From Paenirhodobacter enshiensis (GTDB lineage: Bacteria; Pseudomonadota; Alphaproteobacteria; Rhodobacterales; Rhodobacteraceae), in NCBI RefSeq assembly GCF_000740785.1, contig NZ_JFZB01000005.1, forward strand, positions 372,001-436,000: a stretch of 64,000 nucleotides of DNA. The letters run 5' to 3'. The position numbers and the translations under genes are program-made. The notes beneath the pieces were generated by a model. It had not been told where the DNA came from. It did no database searches and saw nothing but the letters and a program-made list of their open reading frames with translations. Positions 27,247 to 35,213 of the stretch are shown here, one piece after another; the first letter of the stretch is position 1; each line of letters starts with the position of its first letter.

Positions 27247-28038
27247 ATGCAGGGCAGTGCCAACCTCAACGTCATGATCAAGGCCGCACGCAAGGCGGGC
27301 AGGTCGCTGGTCAAGGACTTCCGCGAAGTCGAGAACCTTCAGGTCTCGTCCAAGGGGCCGGGCGACTTCGTGACGCGCGCCGACCGCGAGGCCGAGCGCA
27401 TCATCAAGGAAGAGCTGCGCGGCGCACGCCCGTCCTATGGCTGGCTCGGCGAGGAAACCGGCGCCGCCGATGGCGAGGACCCGACCCGGCGCTGGATCGT
27501 CGATCCGCTCGACGGCACCACGAACTTCCTGCACGGCCTGCCGCACTGGGCGGTCTCCATCGCCTTGGAACACAAGGGCGAAGTCGTCGCCGGCGTGATC
27601 TTCGACGCCGCCAAGGATGAACTTTACTACGCCGAGAAGGGCTTTGGCGCCTATTGCAACGAGACCCGTCTGCGCGTCTCGGGGCGGACGCGGATGATCG
27701 AGTCGATCTTCGCCACCGGCATCCCGTTCGGCGGCCGCCCGACGCTGCCGGCGACGCTTCAGGATCTGGCGCGGCTGATGCCTGCCTGCGCCGGTGTGCG
27801 CCGGTTCGGGGCGGCGGCGCTCGATCTCGCCTATGTGGCGGCGGGCCGCTACGAAGGGTATTGGGAGCGCGGGATCAACGCCTGGGACATCGCGGCCGGG
27901 CTGATCCTCGTCAAGGAGGCGGGCGGGTTCGTCGGTCCGCTGCGCGAGGGGCGCGATATTTTCGAATCGGGTGCGGTCATCGCCGCGAACGCCGGAATGT
28001 TCGAGCCGATGTGCAAGATCTTGCGCGAAGAGGCCTGA
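27247..28038 (+). CDS. suhB: Inositol monophosphatase family protein (SuhB-type)
   Basis: A 263-residue Mg-dependent phosphatase. Metal ligands are visible in WLGEETG (Glu69/Glu70), IVDPLDGTTNF (85-94) and the C-terminal NAWDIAAG. The family hydrolyses inositol monophosphates and related sugar phosphates; E. coli SuhB also binds RNA polymerase in rRNA antitermination. Length and start are normal. Its ribosome site lies in a 10-bp hairpin, unusual for a housekeeping gene and suggestive of translational control. Confidence 0.93.
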   Translation: MQGSANLNVMIKAARKAGRSLVKDFREVENLQVSSKGPGDFVTRADREAERIIKEELRGARPSYGWLGEETGAADGEDPTRRWIVDPLDGTTNFLHGLPHWAVSIALEHKGEVVAGVIFDAAKDELYYAEKGFGAYCNETRLRVSGRTRMIESIFATGIPFGGRPTLPATLQDLARLMPACAGVRRFGAAALDLAYVAAGRYEGYWERGINAWDIAAGLILVKEAGGFVGPLREGRDIFESGAVIAANAGMFEPMCKILREEA

Positions 28039-28138
28039 TTTTCACGCTGACAGCCCGGGAATTCCCGGTTTTGTTCAGCACTTGTTCACTCTGCCATGCG
28101 AGCGTTCCGATATGGACGCCGGGCAGGGAGAACGGATC

Positions 28139-28657
28139 ATGCCGGAAGATGTCGGAAAACGGTCGGGGAAACGCGCGGCGCAGCGTGCGATCAGGGATCT
28201 CGATGCCGCAACGGCCGAGGCGCTGCGTATCGACCGGGCAGAGGCGCAGGCCAACCGCCGGGTCGAGGCGCTGAGTGCCGCGATCCGCGCCTGCCGGGCG
28301 GAGATTCGGCATTCCGACGACGCCGAACTTCTCGACGCGCTCGAATCTCTTCTGGAAGACCTCAGCCGGATGGAGGAAACGCTGCCGCTCGAACAGGCGT
28401 TTCGCGCCGATGAGCGAGAGCGCGCGATGTCCCGCGCCGTTGCTGCGCAGGCCAGGCTGCAGCGACTGTCGGAAGATGGGGCGACCGATACCGTGCCAGG
28501 CGCCCGGAAGACCACGGAGGCCGCTCCGTTCGCTGCTATCGCGGGGCTCGGGGCGCAGATCCTGCGCCGGAGCGGCATGTCGGGGGGGGCGCATCCTGTC
28601 CTGAGGGGGATCGAGACGGCTCCCGGCGGCGATATGCACGCCTTCGAGCCGGAATGA
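28139..28657 (+). CDS. Hypothetical coiled-coil protein
   Basis: A 172-residue protein I do not recognise. ATG 28139 has GGGAG 8 bp upstream; an in-frame ATG at 28112 lacks a ribosome site. Residues 10-120 are rich in Ala, Arg, Glu and Leu with heptad-like spacing (DAELLDALESLLEDLSRMEETL), so a coiled coil or helical bundle is likely. The C-terminus is low complexity. There is no signal peptide or membrane segment. It lies between suhB and mscL in the same direction, with gaps of about 100 and 135 bp. Confidence 0.6.
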   Translation: MPEDVGKRSGKRAAQRAIRDLDAATAEALRIDRAEAQANRRVEALSAAIRACRAEIRHSDDAELLDALESLLEDLSRMEETLPLEQAFRADERERAMSRAVAAQARLQRLSEDGATDTVPGARKTTEAAPFAAIAGLGAQILRRSGMSGGAHPVLRGIETAPGGDMHAFEPE

Positions 28658-28791
28658 CACCCGTCGGCTGTCCGGTGGCAGGAGGCGCGCGCCCCCTGTG
28701 CATCGCGCCGGGCGGGGATGTGCATTGTCCTGATATATGCTAAGCTATCGGCCTCAAGACCGACGCAATGCGGCACAGTAAGGGACAGTCA

Positions 28792-29211
28792 ATGTTAAAA
28801 GAGTTTCGCGATTTTATCGCCCGGGGCAATGTCGTCGACATGGCCGTGGGTATCATCATCGGCGCGGCCTTCACGGCGATCGTGAATTCGCTGGTGTCCG
28901 ACCTGATCAACCCGATCATCGGTGTCATCACTGGCGGTCTGGATTTCTCGAATCTGTTCATCAATCTGGGCCATGGCGACTATGCTTCGCTTTCCGCGGC
29001 GAAGGATGCCGGCGCTCCGGTTTTCGCCTATGGCAAGTTCATCACTGCGGTCATCAACTTCCTGATCATCGCCTTCGTGGTGTTCATGCTGGTTAAGGCG
29101 GTGAACAAGGTCAAGGACGCGGCGCTGAAGAAGGAAGAAGCCCTGGCGGCCCCCGCCGGCCCGACCGAACTCGATGTGCTTCTGGAAATTCGCGATTCGC
29201 TGAAGAAGTGA
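28792..29211 (+). CDS. mscL: Large-conductance mechanosensitive channel
   Basis: A 139-residue inner-membrane protein. [39 protein letters not shown] covers the N-terminal helix and first transmembrane segment, the second lies at [19 protein letters not shown], and the C-terminal helix ends [12 protein letters not shown]. MscL opens under membrane tension to release solutes on osmotic downshock. The start at 28792 is canonical; an upstream in-frame ATG would add eight atypical residues. A terminator follows. Confidence 0.97.
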   Translation: MLKEFRDFIARGNVVDMAVGIIIGAAFTAIVNSLVSDLINPIIGVITGGLDFSNLFINLGHGDYASLSAAKDAGAPVFAYGKFITAVINFLIIAFVVFMLVKAVNKVKDAALKKEEALAAPAGPTELDVLLEIRDSLKK

Positions 29212-29233
29212 TCGCATCCGAGGGGAATGAGGG

Positions 29234-29260
29234 GGCCCGGCCGGCAGGTCGGGCCTTTTT
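29234..29260 (+). terminator. mscL intrinsic terminator
   Basis: GGCCCGG, CCGGCAGG and TCGGGCC form a stem 23 bp after the stop codon, followed by TTTTTG. Confidence 0.88.
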
Positions 29261-29276
29261 GCTTGCCCTCGCTGGG

Positions 29277-29331
29277 GGGTGCACCCATATCTTCGAGAAA
29301 ACCGAGGCTCTGACGCAGAAAATTGCACCCA
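29277..29331. promoter_or_regulatory. Candidate operator repeats before the second Lrp gene
   Basis: GGGTGCACCC (29277-29286) is a perfect 10-bp palindrome. Its half TGCACCCA recurs at 29324-29331, 44 bp (about four helical turns) away and directly before the ATG. This spacing suits cooperative binding by an octameric Lrp-type protein. Confidence 0.4.
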
Positions 29332-29332
29332 C

Positions 29333-29791
29333 ATGACACTTGATGCCACCGATCGTCGTATTCTCTCCGTGCTGCAGCAGCAGGGGCGCATTTCGAACGC
29401 AGATCTTTCCGAACGGATCAATCTTTCGGCCTCGGCCTGTCACCGCCGTGTGCAGCGGCTGGAGGAAGAGGGGTATATCCGCGATTACGTGGCGCTTCTC
29501 GACGCGCGCAAGATCGGCTGTCCGACCACCGTTTTCGTCGAGATCACCCTCTCCGGTCAGGCCGATGAGGTGCTGGAGGCTTTCGAGCGCGAGGTGAAGA
29601 AGATCCCCGACGTTCTGGAATGCCATCTGATGGCGGGTTCGGCCGATTATCTGCTGAAGGTCGTGGCCGAGGATACCGAGGATTTCGCCCGTATCCATCG
29701 CGCAAAACTGGCCCGGCTGCCGGGAGTGCAGGGGATGCAAAGCTCCTTCGCGCTGCGCACCGTGTTCAAGACTACGGCGCTGCCGGTCTGA
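29333..29791 (+). CDS. Lrp/AsnC family regulator (second copy)
   Basis: A 152-residue protein: N-terminal HTH (LDATDRRILSVLQQQGRISNADLSERINLSASACHRRVQRLE) and RAM domain (VFVEITLSGQADEVLEAFE, then LMAGSADYLLKVVA). The LSASACHRRVQRLEEEG helix and GSADYLLKV motif place it near canonical Lrp rather than the decarboxylase-linked regulator, with which it shares only the domain plan. No obvious metabolic target is adjacent; it is convergent with trkH. No good Shine-Dalgarno sequence precedes the ATG. Confidence 0.93.
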   Translation: MTLDATDRRILSVLQQQGRISNADLSERINLSASACHRRVQRLEEEGYIRDYVALLDARKIGCPTTVFVEITLSGQADEVLEAFEREVKKIPDVLECHLMAGSADYLLKVVAEDTEDFARIHRAKLARLPGVQGMQSSFALRTVFKTTALPV

Positions 29792-29812
29792 TCACCGCCC
29801 TTCGGTTCCGGC

Positions 29813-31261
29813 CTAGTCCTGCCAGAACCTTGGCAGGAACAGCACGAAGATCCCCAGAAGCCCGAGCCGCCCGAGCAGCATCGCAAGCGACATCACCCAG
29901 GTCGCCCCGTCGCCGAAATCTGCCATGGTGCCGGTGGCACTCGGAAGCGGACCCATGGCATAGCCGATATTTCCGAGCGCGCCCCAGGACGCGAAGATAG
30001 CCGAGCTCATGTCCGCCCCGTCGAGCGAGATCAGCACCGCGCACAGTCCGAGCGTCATGATGTAGGCAGTGACATATTGCATCAGCGGGCCGATGGTCGT
30101 CTCGTCCAGCGGCTTGCCGTCATACCGGGGCACGAGCACGCGGTTCGGTGCGTGCAGCTGCCGCACCGCGGTGCGCAGCACCGAAAAGATCACCTGCACC
30201 CGGAATACCGACAGCCCTGCCGAACTGGACCCTGTGCACCCCCCGATCAGCCCGATGAGAAAGGCCACCGTCACCGGGAATGGCCCCCAGCCGTCGACCG
30301 AGGCGGTGCCGAACCCCGTTCCGGTCATGATCGAGGTCAGGTTGAACAGGGTTTCTCGGATCACCCCTTCAGGGGCGGCGGCCTGCTTCCACAGCCGGTA
30401 GGCGACCACCACCGTGCAGGCGATCAGCAGCCAGCGCAGAAAGGCACGGATCTGCGGATCGCGCCAGAACGCCCGGCTTTGCCCATTGACCAGCTGGAAG
30501 AACCGCACATAGGGCATCGCGCCGAGGATCATGAATACGACTCCGGCATATTGCACTGCGGGCGACCATTTCGCGAAGCTGGCGTCATAAGAGCCGAACC
30601 CGCCGGTCGCGATGGTTGCGAGGGAATGGATCAGCGCGTCGAACATCGGCATTCCGCACATCAGGTAGGTGAGCGCACACAGGAAGGTGAGGGTCGAGTA
30701 GACCTCGAGCAGGATGATCGCGATATCGCGGGCGCGCGGCAGGACCTTGCCGAGGGTGTCGAAGCCCTCGGTCTGGAAATAGCGCATTCCCCCGACGCGC
30801 ATGACCGGCAGGAAGATCATTGCGACGAAGGCGATGCCGAGACCGCCCATCCAGTTCAGCATCGCGCGCCACAGCAATACGCCGCGCGGCAGGGTCTCGA
30901 TCTTGGTGAAGACCGTGTAGCCGGTGGTGGTGATGCCGGACATCGCTTCGAAATAGGCGTCGGTGAAGGTGGCGTTCGGGGCACCGTGCATAAAGGGCAA
31001 CGCGCCGAAGGCCGGGACCAGAACCCAGATACCGGCGGTCAGCACATAGGCCTGGCGCAGGGTGAGGGGGCGGGGGCTGTCGGTCTTGCTGGCGAGCGCG
31101 AGCAGCAGGCCGAACAGCGAGGTCTCGATCATCGCGCGCAGCATCGGCCGGATATTGTCGCTGCCGTCATAGAGATCCATCGCCACCGGGCCGAGCATGG
31201 TCAGGCCGAGGACCAGCAGAATCAGTCCGAGCAGGTGGAGGACGGGGCCGAGATCGAACAT
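29813..31261 (-). CDS. trkH: TrkH family potassium uptake protein
   Basis: A 482-residue polytopic membrane protein. The four selectivity-filter loops of the KtrB/TrkH/HKT superfamily can be seen around MSGITTTGYTVF, ATGGFGSYDASF, MTGTGFGTASVDGW and ALGNIGYAMG, each with the key Gly. It moves K+ across the inner membrane together with a cytosolic TrkA NAD-binding regulator, which is not encoded here. Length matches TrkH. It lies downstream of rpsU on the same strand but is separated by a terminator and a repeat. Confidence 0.95.
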   Translation of the reverse strand: MFDLGPVLHLLGLILLVLGLTMLGPVAMDLYDGSDNIRPMLRAMIETSLFGLLLALASKTDSPRPLTLRQAYVLTAGIWVLVPAFGALPFMHGAPNATFTDAYFEAMSGITTTGYTVFTKIETLPRGVLLWRAMLNWMGGLGIAFVAMIFLPVMRVGGMRYFQTEGFDTLGKVLPRARDIAIILLEVYSTLTFLCALTYLMCGMPMFDALIHSLATIATGGFGSYDASFAKWSPAVQYAGVVFMILGAMPYVRFFQLVNGQSRAFWRDPQIRAFLRWLLIACTVVVAYRLWKQAAAPEGVIRETLFNLTSIMTGTGFGTASVDGWGPFPVTVAFLIGLIGGCTGSSSAGLSVFRVQVIFSVLRTAVRQLHAPNRVLVPRYDGKPLDETTIGPLMQYVTAYIMTLGLCAVLISLDGADMSSAIFASWGALGNIGYAMGPLPSATGTMADFGDGATWVMSLAMLLGRLGLLGIFVLFLPRFWQD

Positions 31262-31364
31262 CGCGTTCCTGGAAGTTGTCGGGCCGGGGAGGGGCCGCAG
31301 GTGCAGCTTAGCGTCCCCGGGCGCGGTGCAAAACCTGTCGCGTGCGGTTTGTCGGGCGGTGTGG

Positions 31365-31440
31365 GAAGGGGGCTCTGCCCCCTCTTTGCCCTGCGGGCAA
31401 ATTCACCCCCGGGATATTTGCGGCGAATCGAAAGGGCAGG
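31365..31440 (-). repeat. Dispersed double-hairpin repeat
   Basis: On the minus strand: CCTTTCGATTCGCCG, CAAATATCCCGGGGGTGAA, a TTTGCCC/GGGCAAA-type hairpin and GGGGGC-AGA-GCCCCC. It follows rpsU and its terminator and precedes trkH. The middle hairpin variant is the same as in the 16.1-kb copy, suggesting a subfamily. Confidence 0.88.
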
Positions 31441-31451
31441 GGCGGGATACC

Positions 31452-31479
31452 AAAAACCCCCGAGGCGAGCCACGGGGGT
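31452..31479 (-). terminator. rpsU intrinsic terminator
   Basis: On the minus strand, ACCCCCGTGGCTCGCCTCGG closes with GGGGT and runs into TTTTTGG. It lies about 42 bp beyond the rpsU stop. Confidence 0.88.
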
Positions 31480-31520
31480 CTGGGTTGCGAGGTGTCACCC
31501 CCGCCAGCGATTCCAGGTGC

Positions 31521-31727
31521 TTAGAGAGCGCCTTCACGCTGGGCCTTCTTGCGTGCCAGTTTACGGGCACGGCGAACGGCCTCAGCCTTCTCGCGCGCTT
31601 TCTTGACCGAAGGCTTTTCGAAATGCTGCTTGAGCTTCATTTCACGGAAAACCCCCTCGCGCTGAAGTTTCTTCTTCAGAGCACGAAGCGCCTGTTCGAC
31701 GTTGTTGTCGCGAACGCTGACCTGCAT
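31521..31727 (-). CDS. rpsU: 30S ribosomal protein S21
   Basis: A 68-residue, strongly basic protein. [39 protein letters not shown] is the S21 signature, followed by a Lys/Arg/Ala-rich tail. S21 joins the 30S platform near the anti-Shine-Dalgarno region. A palindrome, GTGGTG-T-CACCAC, sits between the AAGG ribosome site and the ATG and may influence its translation. It diverges from coq9. Confidence 0.98.
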   Translation of the reverse strand: MQVSVRDNNVEQALRALKKKLQREGVFREMKLKQHFEKPSVKKAREKAEAVRRARKLARKKAQREGAL

Positions 31728-31740
31728 GTGGTGTCACCAC
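31728..31740. promoter_or_regulatory. Palindrome at the rpsU start codon
   Basis: GTGGTGTCACCAC is a perfect 13-bp palindrome touching the rpsU ATG. In mRNA it can fold as GTGG-TGACA-CCAC between the ribosome site and the start. Confidence 0.55.
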
Positions 31741-31829
31741 CTTCCTAAGTTAGAGTTGCATCGGTTTGCAGGAAGCGGCCATATAGCAGGCATCTGGGGA
31801 GTTGTCCACTCCCGGAAGGCGGGGGAACC

Positions 31830-32495
31830 ATGCGCAACGATCATCTGGATGTGGGACGGGCGCGGGCCGGTCTGCTCGATGCGATCAGGCCCGAGGTGCC
31901 GTTCGACGGCTGGTCGGAGACGGCGTTTCGTGCTGCGGTGGCGGCCGAGGGGATGGATCCGGCGCTGGCGCGGGTGATCTGTCCGCGCGGCGCGATTGAC
32001 CTCGCCTGCGATTACCACCGTGCCGCCGACCGTGCGGCGGAAGCCGCGATCCGGGCCGAGGACTGGCCCGGGATGTCCTATCGCGAGAAGGTCGCGGCCT
32101 CGGTCCGGTTGCGGCTGGAGCTGGTCGATCCCGAGCTGGTGCGCCGCGCCGCCTCGGCCTTCGCGTTGCCGCAGAATGCCGCCACCGGGGCGAAGCTGAT
32201 GTGGGAGAGTGCCGACACGATCTGGCGCGCGCTCGGCGACAGCTCGACTGATGGCAACTGGTATACCAAGCGGGCGATGCTGTCGGGCGTGCTCTCGGCG
32301 ACAGTGCTGTTCTGGATGGGCGACGAGTCGGAGGGCCATGCCGAGAGCTGGGCCTTCCTTGACAACCGTATCGCCGAGGTGATGCAGATCGAACGCATCA
32401 AGGGCCGGCTGATGGCGCTGCCGGGGCTGAAGGGCCTGTTCGGCGCGATCCGCGCCCCTGAACCGCAGCCCCTGCCCGGAGGTTTCCGCCGATGA
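31830..32495 (+). CDS. COQ9 family ubiquinone biosynthesis protein
   Basis: A 221-residue protein with the COQ9 domain: W-D/E-S-A-D rich C-terminal half with LMWESADTIWRALGDSSTDGNWYTKRAMLSGVLSATVLFWMGD, a well-conserved COQ9 block. In mitochondria COQ9 is a TetR-fold, lipid-binding partner of the COQ7 hydroxylase; alphaproteobacterial homologues are thought to do the same in ubiquinone synthesis. Its stop overlaps the ATG of the following oxidoreductase by 4 bp (ATGA), so the two are translationally coupled. Confidence 0.92.
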   Translation: MRNDHLDVGRARAGLLDAIRPEVPFDGWSETAFRAAVAAEGMDPALARVICPRGAIDLACDYHRAADRAAEAAIRAEDWPGMSYREKVAASVRLRLELVDPELVRRAASAFALPQNAATGAKLMWESADTIWRALGDSSTDGNWYTKRAMLSGVLSATVLFWMGDESEGHAESWAFLDNRIAEVMQIERIKGRLMALPGLKGLFGAIRAPEPQPLPGGFRR

Positions 32496-33478
32496 CCCTG
32501 CCCGACACCATGCGTGCCGTCGAGATTTCCGCCCCCGGCGGCCCCGAGGTTCTGCGTCTCACCACCCGCCCGGTGCCGCGGCCCGGCCCGGGAGAGGTGC
32601 TGATCGCCGTCGCCTGGGCCGGGGTGAACCGACCCGATGCGCTGCAGCGCGCCGGCCTCTACCGGGCGCCGGCCGGGGCCTCGGATCTGCCGGGGCTGGA
32701 ATGCTCGGGCCATGTCGCGGCGCTCGGCGAGGGGGTGACGGGACTGACGGTCGGCGATGCGGTCTGCGCGCTCTTGCCGGGCGGAGGCTATGCCGAATAC
32801 GTGACCTGCCCTGCCGCCCATGCGCTGCCGGTGCCCGCGGGGCTCGGCCTGCGCGAGGCGGCGGGCCTTGCCGAGACCTGCTTCACCGTCTGGTCGAACA
32901 TCGTGATGCGCGGCGGGCTGAAGGCGGGCGAGCGGTTTCTGGTGCATGGCGGTTCCTCGGGCATCGGCACGACGGCGATCCAGATCGCCACGGCGCTTGG
33001 CGCCAAGGTCTTCGCCACCGCCGGCTCGGCCGAGAAATGCGCCGCCTGCACCGCGCTCGGCGCCACGGCGATCAACTACCGCGAGGCAGATTTCGTCGAG
33101 GTTCTGCGTGCCGCAGGCGGGGCGGATGTCATCCTCGACATGGTGGGCGGCAGCTATATCCCGCGCAACATCAAGGCACTGGCGGATGACGGGCGGCTGG
33201 TTTTCATCGCCTTCCTCGAAAGCCCGAAGGCCGAGGTGAACTTCGCCCAGGTGATGCTGCGCCGGCTCACGATCACCGGCTCGACGCTGCGCCCGCAATC
33301 GGACGAGGCCAAGGCGGAAATCGCCCGCGCGCTCGCCGCCCATGTCTGGCCGATGGTCGGGGCGGGCAAGCTGCGGGTTCTCGTCGACAGCGAATTCCCC
33401 CTCGAAGACGCGTCCCGCGCCCATGCCCGGATGGAGACCAACGCCCATATCGGCAAGATCCTCCTGAAGGTGCGCTGA
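32492..33478 (+). CDS. NAD(P)H-dependent quinone oxidoreductase, zeta-crystallin/PIG3 type
   Basis: A 328-residue MDR-superfamily enzyme without zinc ligands. GroES-like N-terminus (AWAGVNRPDALQRAGLYRAP), the nucleotide-binding motif GGSSGIGTTAIQIA in the middle and the conserved NYREADFVE segment identify the QOR/TP53I3 group, which reduces quinones with NADPH. Coupling with coq9 suggests a role tied to ubiquinone or its by-products, though this is inference. A repeat follows the stop codon. Confidence 0.9.
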   Translation: MTLPDTMRAVEISAPGGPEVLRLTTRPVPRPGPGEVLIAVAWAGVNRPDALQRAGLYRAPAGASDLPGLECSGHVAALGEGVTGLTVGDAVCALLPGGGYAEYVTCPAAHALPVPAGLGLREAAGLAETCFTVWSNIVMRGGLKAGERFLVHGGSSGIGTTAIQIATALGAKVFATAGSAEKCAACTALGATAINYREADFVEVLRAAGGADVILDMVGGSYIPRNIKALADDGRLVFIAFLESPKAEVNFAQVMLRRLTITGSTLRPQSDEAKAEIARALAAHVWPMVGAGKLRVLVDSEFPLEDASRAHARMETNAHIGKILLKVR

Positions 33479-33488
33479 GCCCCTTATC

Positions 33489-33557
33489 CCCTTTCGATTC
33501 GCCAAAAATATCCCGGGGGTGAGGGCCGCAGGCCCGAGGGGGCAGAGCCCCCTTCCT
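33489..33557 (+). repeat. Dispersed double-hairpin repeat
   Basis: A full copy: CCCTTTCGATTCGCC, AAAAATATCCCGGGGGTGAG, GGCC-GCA-GGCC and GGGGGC-AGA-GCCCCC. It begins about 10 bp after the oxidoreductase stop, in its sense orientation, and ends 10 bp before the RNase T2 stop. Confidence 0.9.
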
Positions 33558-33566
33558 GCCCCCGGC

Positions 33567-34235
33567 TCAGTTCACCCCGTCCATCAGTGCATTCTGCAAG
33601 CTGCAGTCGCGGATCGTGTCGGCCCCGCAGCGGCGTGGCGTCAGGTCCTTGTTCAGGCAGATCCGCACCTCGTCGATCCGCCCGCCGTGACAGGTCACGG
33701 TGATCTCGTCGCGGCTCAGTTGCGGGTTCGCCTCGATGAACGCATCCTCGACGACCGAGGCGGGCAGGCGCACGTCCCTGGTCAGCCGTTTCAGTGTATC
33801 GGGCACGGCGATCGAGGCAAACGCCCGCCGCGCCGTCGCATAATACGCCTCGGACGACAGGCCCGAGCACCGTCCGTGCTTCTTCCACTGATACCAGGCT
33901 GCCCCGTCGGAGCCCATGATATCGACCATCGCGGCCGAGCGTGCGCGTGACGGATCGCGCTCGGTCGTGCGGCAATAGCTCGGATAGCCGGTCTCGTTTT
34001 GCGGCCACAGCCCGTGCAGCACGAAACCCGCGCCAGATCCCGGGCGGCACTGTGCCGCATCGCGGCCCTGACCCTCCGTCGCGCACCAGTTCGGCGACCA
34101 CGACAGCGCCATCACGTAATAGTCGAAATCGCCCGCCGCCTCGCCTTCGGCGCGCGCATGGTGCCCCCCGGTCGTCGCGGCCAGCACTGCTGCCAGCGCG
34201 CCGGCCAACAGCGCCGTGATGATCCGAAACCTCAT
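33567..34235 (-). CDS. Secreted ribonuclease T2 family protein
   Basis: A 222-residue exported protein with a signal peptide (about residues 1-29, ending HHARA). CAS I is FVLHGLWPQ with catalytic His74, CAS II is WYQWKKHGRC with Lys119 and His120. In the usual CAS II (EWxKHG) a Glu precedes Trp; here Gln116 occupies that place. Cysteines in CAS II and in the C-terminal CHGG, CLNK and CSLQ segments fit disulfides. RNase T2 enzymes cut RNA without metal through a cyclic phosphate. It diverges from trcR. Confidence 0.9.
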   Translation of the reverse strand: MRFRIITALLAGALAAVLAATTGGHHARAEGEAAGDFDYYVMALSWSPNWCATEGQGRDAAQCRPGSGAGFVLHGLWPQNETGYPSYCRTTERDPSRARSAAMVDIMGSDGAAWYQWKKHGRCSGLSSEAYYATARRAFASIAVPDTLKRLTRDVRLPASVVEDAFIEANPQLSRDEITVTCHGGRIDEVRICLNKDLTPRRCGADTIRDCSLQNALMDGVN

Positions 34236-34370
34236 TTCCACTTTTCCTTGAACGGTTTTTGCCTTATATAGCAGACCAATTCCCCACCAGAAATGGACCG
34301 CGGCACGGGGGGAACCGGGCCGCAGCCGGTTTCTCGGCCCGGGACAGATATGTGCAAAAGGATCGCCGTT

Positions 34371-35132
34371 ATGACGCCGAACAAGCCCCTGATGGCCAAG
34401 GCCACCGCCGTGTGGCTCGTGGACAATACGACCCTGACCTTCAAGCAGGTTGCCGATTTCTGCGGTATGCACGAGCTGGAAGTGCAGGGCATTGCCGATG
34501 GCGACGTGGCGGTCGGCGTGAAGGGGTTCGACCCGATCGCGCATAATCAGCTCGACCAGAAGGAAATCGAGAAGGGCGAGAAGGATCCGCTTTACAAGCT
34601 GCGCCTGAAGGCCAACCCGGCCGCCGTGGGCGAGGACAAGCGCCGTGGCCCGCGTTACACTCCGCTGTCGAAGCGTCAGGACCGTCCGAATTCGATCCTG
34701 TGGCTGGTGAAGTTCCACCCGGAACTCTCGGACGCGCAGATCGCCCGGCTGATCGGCACCACCAAGCCGACGATCGCCTCGATCCGCGACCGGACGCACT
34801 GGAACATCCAGAGCATGACCCCGATCGACCCGGTCGCGCTCGGCCTGTGCCGTCAGGGCGAGCTGGACGCCGAGCTGGCGACCGCCGCGAAGAAGCACGC
34901 CGCCGACATGATGTCGGATGACGAGCGTCGCAAGCTGGTCTCGACCGAGCTGTCGCTCGGCATGACGACCGAACCGCGTCTGCCCTCGGCGGTGGCGGGC
35001 CTCGAAGGCTTCGCGCTGTCCGACGACGAGACCTCGAAGGAGCCGAAGGACTTCTCGGATGCCGAGAGCTTCTTCAACCTGCCGCATTCGGACGAGGATG
35101 AAGACGAGGACGAGAAGGACGAGCGTCACTGA
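34371..35132 (+). CDS. trcR: TrcR-type regulator (DUF1013)
   Basis: A 253-residue protein whose opening, LMAKATAVWLVDNTTLTFKQ, and following FCGMHELEVQGIADG are characteristic of the DUF1013 family. The family includes TrcR, a regulator of cell-cycle gene transcription known in alphaproteobacteria. A second HTH-like region lies at DAQIARLIGTTKPTIASIRDRTHWN. The C-terminus is acidic (DEDEDEDEKDER). The gene is monocistronic with a strong terminator. Family membership is secure; regulatory role is inherited from homologues. Confidence 0.9.
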   Translation: MTPNKPLMAKATAVWLVDNTTLTFKQVADFCGMHELEVQGIADGDVAVGVKGFDPIAHNQLDQKEIEKGEKDPLYKLRLKANPAAVGEDKRRGPRYTPLSKRQDRPNSILWLVKFHPELSDAQIARLIGTTKPTIASIRDRTHWNIQSMTPIDPVALGLCRQGELDAELATAAKKHAADMMSDDERRKLVSTELSLGMTTEPRLPSAVAGLEGFALSDDETSKEPKDFSDAESFFNLPHSDEDEDEDEKDERH

Positions 35133-35165
35133 ACGCCCGCCGTTTCCGGCTTTCGCAGGGAATAG

Positions 35166-35192
35166 AAAAGGCCGCCCCGGGGCGGCCTTTTT
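35166..35192. terminator. Bidirectional terminator between trcR and the Hsp70 gene
   Basis: AAAAGGCCGCC, CCGG, GGCGGCCTTTTT: a stem with A and T runs on opposite sides. It can terminate both convergent genes. Confidence 0.92.
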
Positions 35193-35213
35193 CATGTCCC
35201 GGTGTTCGGCGTT

